NCBI GenBank assembly: GCA_033239125.1
Contig: BSWB01000008.1
Location: forward strand, 12,368,001 to 12,432,000
From: Fagopyrum homotropicum
Taxonomy: Eukaryota; Streptophyta; Magnoliopsida; Caryophyllales; Polygonaceae
Length of the DNA: 64,000 bases
Direction: 5' to 3'
Position 1 is the first letter of the stretch; every line of letters starts with the position of its first letter. This document shows, one piece after another, positions 23,277 to 31,938 of the stretch. The position numbers and the translations under genes are program-made. Below the pieces are notes generated by a model. That model ran no database searches, was not told the DNA's origin, and saw nothing but the letters and a program-made list of their open reading frames with translations.

Positions 23277-23690
23277 ATTATAAGCAAATTCTACACGTGG
23301 TTAGACATCTTCCCAAGCATTGAAATTGTCCTTCAAAACAGCCCTCTAAATAGTGGTTAAAGCCCTTTTAGTGGCTTCCATTTGTCCATCCGTTTGAGGA
23401 TGGCTAGAGGTTGAAAATAACAACCTTATACCTAGCTTTCCCCAAAGAGTCTTCAAAAAAACTAAGGAATTTAGCATCCCTATATCTCACAATAGTCCTA
23501 GGTACTCCATGAAACATAACAACTTTCCTAAAGAACAAGTTAACCACATTATAAGCACCATCGGTCTTATGGCAAACAATAAATTGAGCCATTTTAGAGA
23601 AACGATCAACAACCACAAAAATAAATCTCTCCCCTTCTTAGTCCTAGGTAATCCTACAACAAAGTCCACACTAATATAAAGTCATAGTGA
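23277..23690 (-). pseudogene. gypsy R integrase core, broken
   Basis: Two overlapping minus-strand frames cover MDFVVGLPRTKKG (first Asp) and MVVDRFSKMAQFIVCHKTDGA, FHGVPRTIVRYRDAKFLS (normally SDRD, here YRD). The text HPQTDGQMEATKRAL follows, where the catalytic Glu is kept. A frameshift lies near 23600. The reading continues past the composite A boundary into 9835. Confidence 0.8.
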
Positions 23691-24029
23691 AGTAGGTGTA
23701 GGTAAGGGAGTATACAAATCATGTAGTTTTAATCTAGACTTAGCTTTCAAGCACACAATGCATCTCTTAAGCATGTTCTCAACATTTTTAAGCATATAAG
23801 GCCAATAAAAATGTCAATGCAACATGTGATAAGTCTTATCTCTATCAAAATGTCCCATTAAACCTCTCATATGAGCTTCCTCAACAAGTAATAGTCTGAG
23901 AACATCTAGGAATATATACTTTATCCTCATAGAACGAAAATCTTCGAAAATATAGTATTCATCTCGCAATAGTGGCAAATCTTGGTCAAAATCTCGGGAG
24001 AAATTTCTGGCGTAAGGCCGAGATTTACA

Positions 24030-24614
24030 CTACGTATAAATATCTCCAAAATCAATGTTATATACGTATAGATCCTTAATATAATAGAAACCTAAGACCT
24101 TAGAATCCATAGTAGTGATCAAAGAATATATCCTAGAAAGGGCACCAGAAACTACATTATCTTTTTCTTTCTTATACTTGATGATATATGGAAAATTTTC
24201 TATAAACTCCATCCAATCACCATGCCTCCTATCCAACTTATCTTGACTCCTAAAATGCTTTAGAGACTCATGATCAGTTTTAAGGATGAATTCCTTAGAC
24301 CAAAGATAATGTTGCCATGTCTTAAAAACTCGAAATAAATAATATAATTCATTTTCATAGGTCGAATAATTCAAGCATTCTCCTTTCAGTTTTTCACTAA
24401 AGTAGGCAAGTAGTTGACCTTCTTGCATGAGCACTCCTCCAATACCAATTCTTGATGTGTCACACTCAACCTCGAATGGTTTAGTGAAATCTGAAAGTGC
24501 TAGAAGTGGTGCATGTGATAGTTGCTTCTTCAACTCCTTAAATGCCTTCTCATGAGCTTCTCCCCACTCATATGTTACTCATGCTTCTCAAGTGATTTGT
24601 TGCAGATGACTAAA
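24030..24614 (-). pseudogene. gypsy R RT end and RNase H
   Basis: The open 167-codon frame starts in the RT-RNase H connection (APLLALSDFTKPFEVECDTSRIGIGGVLMQEG). RNase H features follow: AYFSEKL, YSTYENELYYLFRVFKTWQHYLW, ILKTDHESLKHF, and NVVSGALSR in place of NVVADALSR. The first and third acidic RNase H residues are visible. The segment 24305-24614 is tandemly duplicated immediately upstream, which destroys the pol frame. Confidence 0.8.
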
Positions 24615-24924
24615 GATAATGTTGCCATGTCTTGAAAACTTGAAATAAATAATATAATTCCTTTTCATAGGTTGAATAATTCAAGCATGCTCCTTTCAGT
24701 TTTTCACTAAAATAGGCAAGTAGTTTACCTTCTTACATGAGCACTCCTCCAATACCAATTCTTGATGCGTCACACTCAACCTCGAATAGTTTAGTGAAAT
24801 CTGAAAGTGCTAGAAGTGGTGCATGTGATAGTTGCTTCTTCAACTCCTTAAATGCCTTCTCATGAGCTTCTCCCCACTCATATGTTACTCATGCTTCTCA
24901 AGTGATTTGTTGTAGATGAGAATG
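24305..24924. repeat. 310-bp tandem duplication inside gypsy R pol
   Basis: The block starting GATAATGTTGCCATG at 24305 recurs at 24615 with few differences. Both copies run to GTGATTTGTTG(C/T)AGATGA. The break is a direct head-to-tail duplication in RT-RNase H coding sequence. Confidence 0.85.
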
Positions 24925-25034
24925 TCATCAAAGTAGACAACCACAAATTTTCCAATGAAGTGGCATAACACATGATTCATTAATCTCTCAAAAGTGCTAG
25001 GAGCGTTAGTTAAACCAAAAGGCATAACCAACCA

Positions 25035-25445
25035 TTAATAAAGACCAAACTTAGCATGAAACGTCGTTTTCCATTCATCTCCTTCCCTCATCCAAATTTG
25101 ATGATAGTCACTCTTAAGACCAATCTTGGAGAACAAGGTAGCTTCACTAAGCTCATCTAGCATGTCATCTAATCTGAGAATGGGGTGACGATACTTGATA
25201 GTAATGTTATTGATTGCTCTACAATCAACACACATCCTCCAAGTATTATCCTTCTTAGTTACCAAGACAACTGGAACCACACATGGACTCAAGCTTGCTC
25301 GAACATAGCCTTTATTCAAAATCTCTTGCACTTGATCCTGAATTTCCCGACTTTCCTATGGACTCATACTATATGTTGGGCGATTAGGAAGTGTAGAACT
25401 TGGAATGAAATCAATTCGATGCTCAATGCCCTGAAAAGTCCTTAA
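25035..25445 (-). pseudogene. gypsy R reverse transcriptase, N-terminal half
   Basis: The frame from 25331 reads MQEILNKGYVRASLSPCVVPVVLVTKKDNTWRMCVDCRAINNIT, then YRHPILRLDDMLDELSEATLFSKIGLKSDYHQI. The first catalytic Asp (normally SKIDL) is replaced by Gly (SKIGL). The YFDD box should lie at about 24930-24960, where FLVVYFDDI-like text is readable (from 24949 down) before the duplication. Confidence 0.8.
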
Positions 25446-25818
25446 AATGTTTTGAGGTAAGGTGGCCTTGACTTCGTCACTCAAAGTCATTAAGCTTTTA
25501 CATAAGCTCAGTAAAACAATATCCAAAGAAACAAAATCATCAAGAAATTCCCGTTTGGATGCTGAAAGAACTTGGTTAGTCTCAGCGGAAGGAATCTCGA
25601 ACTGTAAATCTCGGCCAAGATTTTTGCTTCGGGGACATGATATGCATTGGATTGAGAATTATTTGAACTAGGACAAGATTCTTTAGATCTCGGGCGATAT
25701 TTTGTTGTTTTACCCAAGATTTCTTCTCTGGAAGGTGTTTCTCGCTCCTTTTCCTTGTGTTTCTCCTTCTTCTTGTAATGTTTTGCAATCTGCAAAGAAG
25801 TCATAGGTTTAAGAGTAA

Positions 25819-26150
25819 TTATTTGTCCATTGAACTCAAATGAATGCTAGTAAAACCGTCATATTTGACTCTTCTATCGAATTGACATGGATGCCCTAAT
25901 AAGATATGACATGCTTGCATAGGCGCAACATCACAAACAATAGTATCCTCATATTTTCCTAGGGTGAAAGAAATTTTAGCTTGTCTATTAACTTTCATTT
26001 CACCACATTCATTCATCCAATGTACTTTATAAGGGCTAGGATGATAACGAGTAGTGATTTGCAACTTAGTGATCAATTCGTCACTAGCAATGTTGTAACA
26101 ACTACCACCGTCAATAATCATATTGCACACCTTTCCTTGAACAAGAAATC
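25819..26150 (-). pseudogene. gypsy R aspartic protease
   Basis: The frame reads MCNMIIDGGSCYNIASDELI (DGG in place of DSG/DTG, a form seen in this plant gypsy group), then VHWMNECGEMKVNRQAKISFTLGKYEDTIVCDVAPMQACHILLGHPCQFDRRVKYDGFTS. The ILLG flap/core motif is intact. It would cut the Gag-Pol polyprotein. The segment ends in a stop at 25819 before RT. Confidence 0.8.
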
Positions 26151-26192
26151 TAGTATGAAAAGGGTTTTCCCTTTGATTATCCTCACATGGGG

Positions 26193-27503
26193 CTATCTTA
26201 CATGCAAAGTACTCCTAAAAGTCAATGATTCTCCACGTTCATATTCACAACCTTCATCACTTTCACTAGCATTATCATGTTCATGCAGTGCACTGAGATG
26301 GGTATGATCATTTTCATGCTCTTCCTTAATTTCATATTGTCCTTGTTGATTTAAAAATAACACCCTTTTATTAGAACAATCTCTCGGATAATGACCCCTA
26401 CCTTGACATTTAAAGCATACAATATCTCTAGATCGTAAAGTAGAGTTATAAATGCTCCCTTTATTATCATTCGAAGGCTCATTCAAAGGGTGAGACCGTG
26501 TAGAAGTTTTTGGGCTGTTGAATCGGGAGTTGGACGTTTTCTCTCATCTTTTTGGGAATCTCGGGTGTTATCTCGGCCGAGATTAGGCTGATTTGGCTAA
26601 GATTTCCTCTCTGGCCTCCACAAACTCGATCCTTGGATCTATCCTTTGATCTTTTTCTCTACCTTTATATCCAAATTTAGTAAGTTAGTCATTGTAACAT
26701 ATGGATATAAATCAATCTCATTAGCTAATGAAGGATGCAAAATTCTAAAATTCGAGCCATAATGGACTCGTCATCCTCTTGAGCGTTAGCTTTCACCATC
26801 GCCGTTTGCATGGTGGTGTATACTTCCTTTACAGTCATGGAACCTTGTTTGAGGTTCTCTAATCGTTGCCTCACTTCCATAACATAGTGTTGAGGCATAA
26901 ATCTAGCTTTCATTAAGGCCTTCATTTATTCTCAAGTGTTGATGTCCGAATCTAGCGTTCGTCTTCTTTCTTTGACAAGATGATCCCACCAAACTAAGAC
27001 ATATCCTTCGAACTCCAACGCAACAAGTTGGATATTCCTTTGCTCATTAAAATTATGTCAAGAATATATTTGTTCAATTTTAGTCTCCCATTCCATGTAA
27101 ATGTCCGGGTCACATTTGCCTTCAAAACTTGGAATTTTGACCTTAACCTTTACAATTTCGTCATTATTTGGGGGAGTTCTAAAGTGCTCATAGTCACGAC
27201 CTCTCCTAGGGTTATGATGAAGTCTAGGATAGTCTCTTCACATGCCCTCTTCATTCTCCTCTCCTAATTCTTGAACATCCCCACCAAAGTGTGGAATGTT
27301 AGATGCAATTAAAAGAGGATTGGGATGTGTGATGCATGGCCCTTGGGGGGCGTTCAGGGGTGGAATGGGGGTGTGTGGTATAGGTGGATGGTGTGAACTT
27401 CCACCTAAGTCATACACAAATCTCGGGTCAAATCTCGGGTGAGATTCTGGACGAGATTATAACTTCTCTATCCGTTCACTAATGTGGAAATCGAAGCCAT
27501 GAG
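26193..27503 (-). pseudogene. gypsy R gag with one zinc knuckle
   Basis: The start is probably the ATG at 27503 (MASISTLVNG). Capsid text is open at 26925-26725 (MKARFMPQHYVMEVRQRLENLKQGSMTVKEVYTTMQTAMVKANAQEDDESIMARIL). A CCHC knuckle CFKCQGRGHYPRDC lies near 26400. Stops separate the pieces. The N-terminal and pre-knuckle linkers hold ATCTCGG cassettes (27418-27461, 26556-26615), which translate as arginine/proline-rich repeats. Confidence 0.8.
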
Positions 27504-27649
27504 TTTTTTTGCATATCCAAGGTGATTTGGGACCATCTTTGATAGCACCTACATTACATGGACCTCTCACTAATCCATGATTAGACGATGCTCAAGGGAA
27601 GGTTCCTTACAAGCTACGAACATGGGAGGATCCGAGAAGATTGCATTGA

Positions 27650-28408
27650 AGATGCAAAACCTCGGCCAACAACATGAAATCTCGCTGAGATTTCCATTTT
27701 GTCGAGAACAACAAGATCCGTTGAGATCTTAACTATCTTTATTATTTTTATACTTTTTTATCTCTCAAATATTTAGAAGGTATTTGTTAGTTTTTGATCT
27801 TATTTTTAGGATTATTTTTAGATTATCTTTTAGAATAGATTTCTTATCTTTAAAATAATCTCTTCTATAAATAACCTTAGAGGGTGAGATTATTATGTAG
27901 TTTAGTTGTGATTATTGATTTCCACATTATTGTGAGATACATGTGACTTTTCTCACGGAGTTTGCATTTTATCATTTCTATTCAATCAAAAGGAGGTTTT
28001 TTGATTGAAAAGTTGTGAATCTTTGCTAGATTGTTCTGATGTACGTTAATCTTATTGAAGATTGGTGATACTAGTCAAATTAGTCCCTCCTTGTGCTTGT
28101 CTTATCCAAAAGGCTTGTGTAAGGTTAAATAAGGAATGGTGAAAGGTAATTCTTTGTTATGGGTTCCCATAATTGGTCAAGGTTCTTTGCAAGTCTAATA
28201 ATAGTCTTATCTTCCTATACTTATCATATTTCATTTCATTATTCATCTTCTTATCTTTCCATATCATTCGTTATTCTACATCCTGAGTTTTAGTAAATCT
28301 CGGAATGATCTTCATAAAATCTCATCCGAGATTTCTTTGATTTAACCAAGATTTTCTTCTGTTGAGGAATTTTAATCTAGATTGAAAATTGCGGCATCAA
28401 CCCCGCAT
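27650..28408 (+). repeat. gypsy LTR, plus orientation, in inverted pair
   Basis: The sequence from about 27650 to 28408 ends immediately before a plus-strand primer site. It resembles the reverse complement of 28785-29390 (shared phrases: GGTATTTGTTAGTTTTTGATC, ATTCAATCAAAAG, GGCTTGTGTAAGGTTAAA, AATTGGTCAAGGTTCTTTGC). Text just upstream (about 27530-27640) resembles a plus-strand pol C-terminus. The exact left end is not defined. Confidence 0.55.
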
Positions 28409-28413
28409 CAAAG

Positions 28414-28575
28414 TGGTATCAGAGCTAACTGATTGAAGTTCAACCATACACCAAAGATTTGATCTTTTTGTTGAGTCATCTTTGAGTCACATAAAAATCA
28501 AGTCTTTTGTGTTTGCCATCACTTTTGAGATGATTTGAGCTTAACGTGTGTTGTCTTGTGGTATCAGAGCTAACT
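28414..28575 (+). promoter_or_regulatory. two primer-binding sites 145 bp apart
   Basis: TGGTATCAGAGCTAACTG occurs at 28414 and again at 28559, followed by similar text (ATTGAAGTTC and TAGGGTTGAAG). Both match initiator-Met tRNA. A single element needs one, so the leader has been duplicated or two LTR relics abut. Confidence 0.7.
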
Positions 28576-28784
28576 GTAGGGTTGAAGTCACAGTTCTCGA
28601 TCTAGATTGAAAGTCCACGAACTGCTTCAGAGAAGGAATCTCGGTCAAGAATCTTGGGTGACATTTTGGTGCTTGGCGGAGATTTATGCAACTTTAAAAC
28701 CAAAGAACGTGAGTTTGATGGATTGACAATGGATAGATAAGAAGATGATTATATGGACTGAAATTAACGGAAAATATAGGAAGA

Positions 28785-29390
28785 TACGAACCAAGGTATT
28801 CCCGCAAAGAACCTTGACCAATTATGTTTCAAAACCCCTTAACGAAGAGCTTACCTTAACCCTCACTTCTTTAACCTTACACAAGCCTTCTAGATAAGAC
28901 AAGCACAAGAAGGGACTAGAATTGACCAGGAGCACCAACCATTAAGAACATTAACACACACAAGCACAACCTAGCAAGGACTCACAACGATTCAATCAAA
29001 GGTTCTCTCTTTTGATTGAATATGAATGAATAAAACACAAACTTTGTAAGCAAAGCAGCGAGTTCACACAATATTGTGGAATTATTAATCAAATCAAATC
29101 AAATCAACCTATGAATCTCACTTTCTAATGTTATCTATAGGGGAGATTCTCCTACAAAAAATAACAAATCTAACTAAAAGATAGGATAAAAAATCAACAA
29201 ATACCTCTAGAATGTTTTAGAGTATTTAAAGGTATTAAAATAATAAAAGATATCTATACCTAATAAGATCACGGCTAGATCTTATAACTCTCGACATGAG
29301 CCAAATCTCGGTCTATCAATAGAAATCTTGGGCGAGATTTTGGTCCTTAGGGCCGAGAGTTCTTCTCTGGAACTCTTTCCTTGTCCTAGT
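28785..29390 (-). repeat. gypsy LTR fragment, minus orientation, in inverted pair
   Basis: Related to the plus LTR at 27650-28408 but inverted. It lies 3' (on the minus strand) of a pol C-terminus at 29422-29739, so it is the 3' LTR of a minus element whose body should extend to the right but is missing beyond about 29950. Confidence 0.5.
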
Positions 29391-29421
29391 GACATTCTAT
29401 GTTTGCTCGATCATCTTGGGT

Positions 29422-29739
29422 CTAGTATGGTCCTTCCATATTAGCCAAAAATGTCACTAAAAGAGATCTAGGTATGAGCGAGGTCTCTTTAAGTGAACAT
29501 GTTGCCAATAAGCTAGCAACTTCATCATGGATGGTCTTTTCTCTTGTTCTAGTGATAGTTCCTTCCATGGTGGGACTCAAAGATGATGTGGTTGTATTCT
29601 TCTTCAATGTCTTGACCATGGATCTAGTTATTAGTCCTTGAGGGGATGTTGGGGATGGTCCCTCATCATACAAATTGTTCAACTTCAAAGTTCCGAGAGA
29701 CAAAGTGTAATTTATCTTCAAAGTTGAAGGTGAAATCAA
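29422..29739 (-). pseudogene. gypsy pol C-terminal tail
   Basis: The 105-codon frame includes GPSPTSPQGLITRSMVKTLKK, the SxGPITRxxAKxLK tail typical of plant chromovirus Gag-Pol ends. The rest (SLLATCSLKETSLIPRSLL) is low in known motifs. No RT or integrase sequence lies upstream of it, so it is an orphan end. Confidence 0.5.
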
Positions 29740-29954
29740 AGGATCTAGGTTTGGAAATTGTCAAAATGGAAAGAAGAAAATTTCAGAATCGATAGGATCT
29801 TATAAATGATAGGTCAAGGAACACAAGTTAGGAGGTGTGTTATAAAAAGAGGAGAAAATCTTTCACATATGCTTTTTCTTGGTCATAAAAAATATATAAA
29901 GAATTTGGGGTTGGTTTTGGGTAGGTAGAGGAAGGAGAAGTGGTTTAGGGTTTG

Positions 29955-29958
<4 letters not shown>

Positions 29959-30027
<69 letters not shown>
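29959..30027. repeat. (AT)n microsatellite
   Basis: About 34 uninterrupted AT repeats. Confidence 0.95.
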
Positions 30028-30030
<3 letters not shown>

Positions 30031-31571
30031 TTGGTGCTTCGGATTTGATGGGACCTAGGTTGTAGTCACAACGCCCATTAGTAAGGTTGGGCCTGCTAAT
30101 GAGTGTTCAGGTAACCTGTCCTACACTGTACTCATGTGTCAATCTATACTACACATATTCATTATAAGTTAGATACATCTCACATACACTACGCTACACT
30201 TATATTTCTAGCTACACTACACATGTCCTATACAACAAAGTCAAACGACAAACCATTTCTTTGGTCGGTGAGATTTGTAAATAACATCTATTTTATCTTG
30301 TTCTCGTTTACCTTGGAAAAAACAAACAAATAGTTTATTTATCAACATCTCATCTAGCATATGAGATGTGTTTTTCTTGACAGAGAATCCAACAATCAAA
30401 GCATAAACATTGTAGAACTCGTAAGTTGCACTTTGGTTTTAAACTCCAACTTTTAGGATAATATAGTTTGACATATCATTTCATCATTTGCGATAAAATT
30501 TCTTGGATCTTCTTCTTCCTCAAATTCCAATTGATGACATAATTGTGCTTCTACCATAGTAGTGTACTAGGGTTCATGACGTACCTTAGAAGAAAAAAAA
30601 AACATGACTACTTGCATCATGATCATTCAAACATTAAGAATAATAAAAAGGTGAGTTAAACTTGAATAAACAACTCTCAATATAATGCATATAAACATTA
30701 AGAATTCAGTTTAGACTATAGGAACAATCATATCTTACGAGAGGAACATATGAAGACAATGAAGGAAGGAGTATGAAACAACGAGGAGAAGACACACGTC
30801 GTCCCAACTGCAGTCGTAGTGTGAGTGCAAACAAAACAAACTCTCAATTTTCTATAAACCATTCTCTACGATGAAGGTAACGTCAACTTTCTACAAACCA
30901 TTCTCGTCAATCTAGAAGCACATCGTTACTTTTGTTTTTCTTTTCTAATAATAGGGAATATTTGTGTTTCTATTTTAATTAATTAATCAGAGTTCAAATT
31001 TGGAAGTGGATTTGAATAGATTTTTGGCAGTTTTATGTAATTTAAATCTATATATTTTACTAAAATAGCTCACATTTCATTCATGTGTCGTCTTCTAAGG
31101 TCATCTACCTCAGTTTTTTTATCAACTTAATTATGAATTTCCCACGATATTTTGACAATTTTTTCATTGTTTCTTTCAAAATAAAATTCAATCCAACCTA
31201 CAAGTAAGATCAAGATTTTTTACAATAAGTTCAGTTATTATCACCTAAAAGAAAAAAAATAAAAAATAATTAATGTACACAATCAAAATAGTTAAACCCG
31301 CTATTATCACCTTAAAATATTTATCACTTGCGGACAAATAAGTGACGCATCACCTTGATAACATCCAAAGAAACGCAAAAGTCTTTATGTAATCTCATTA
31401 AAAATACAACAATAAATACATTCTAATCAATCTATAAAACTGAATTACAACACTATAAAAAACAAATTTAAACAACACTATATTCTCTCTTTTTAGCACC
31501 ACTTTGTAGGTCGATTAGTTGTTATTTTCCTCTTACCATCCTCATGATCAATATAATTTCATACTTTCCGT
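30028..31571. other. AT-rich sequence without recognisable features
   Basis: No coding motif, LTR end, terminal inverted repeat or tRNA-like fold was seen on either strand. It lacks the LTR phrases common elsewhere in the window, so it may be low-copy host DNA or an old unrecognised element. Confidence 0.4.
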
Positions 31572-31802
31572 ATGAATATAACTATCCATTTTTTTATAGA
31601 AGTGAAGCAAGTTGCAATGAAAGGAAGTTCATCCGGTTCCCACAACATTGGAGATGCAGAAAGTTATGATAACATTGAAGAATTGATGAAAGGAACGCAT
31701 GCTAAGATCAAACTCATGATATGCCAAAAAGGGGATGCCATTAAACCATTTGGGAGATACCTTAGCACCGATCTTATTGCTTCAGATGACAATGTATGGT
31801 GA
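31572..31802 (+). CDS. hypothetical 76-codon frame, possible exon fragment
   Basis: I do not recognise this protein. The frame contains VKQVAMKGSSSGSHNIGDAESYDNIEELMKGTHAKIKLMICQKGDAIKPFGRYLSTDLIASDDNVW. The bases before VKQ (TTTTTTATAG) look like an intron acceptor, and the composition after it is more balanced than its AT-rich surroundings. It ends 40 bases before the LINE poly(A) end, so a gene may have been cut by that LINE. No partner exon was identified. It could equally be a chance frame. Confidence 0.15.
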   Translation: MNITIHFFIEVKQVAMKGSSSGSHNIGDAESYDNIEELMKGTHAKIKLMICQKGDAIKPFGRYLSTDLIASDDNVW

Positions 31803-31938
31803 TACTTTGAGCAAAACACAGATATGTATTCCCTCACCGTATTTTTTTTTTGTAAAGAATACGTTGGCACTACGTGCTTACGGTATATTTTATTGAGAAA
31901 TCGAAAGACAAGCTAACTAGTTACAAGCCTTTCGGTAG

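Larger units (their letters stand above)
7630..27517 (-). mobile_element. Ty3/gypsy element R (chromovirus-like), split by nested insertions
   Basis: On the minus strand, gag (27503 down), zinc knuckle, protease, RT, RNase H, integrase and integrase C-terminus follow in gypsy order, ending at 7630. The body is interrupted at 9841-23276 by composite A and at 7790-9701 by solo LTR H. Removing each insertion plus one 5-bp TSD rejoins the coding text, which proves the nesting. All domains carry stops or frameshifts. The sequence style (SLSPC near the RT start, CRAINNIT, IIDGGSCYN in protease) fits CRM/Reina-type chromoviruses; the exact lineage is uncertain. Palindromic ATCTCGG cassettes occur throughout. 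Confidence 0.85.
23975..29371. repeat. dispersed AATCTCGGCCGAGATT cassettes, nine copies
   Basis: Cassettes lie at about 23975-24030, 25587-25631, 25674-25731, 26556-26615, 27418-27461, 27655-27729, 28294-28366, 28637-28690 and 29304-29371. Typical layout: ATCTCGG, 6-12 bases, AATCTCGG(g/c)CGAGATT, about 10 bases, (GGCC)GAGATTTCTTCTCTGG. The tail (C/T)TCTCTGG is shared by several copies. They lie in coding linkers of element R and in the flanking LTR pair. Confidence 0.75.

Noticed and set aside
28414..28575. TGGTATCAGAGC repeats considered as tRNA gene fragments
   Set aside because: Only the primer-complementary end is present, with no cloverleaf arms. Position after LTR ends identifies primer-binding sites.
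29959..30027. Long AT repeat considered as a matrix attachment or cruciform site
   Set aside because: Nothing beyond a simple microsatellite is supported by sequence.
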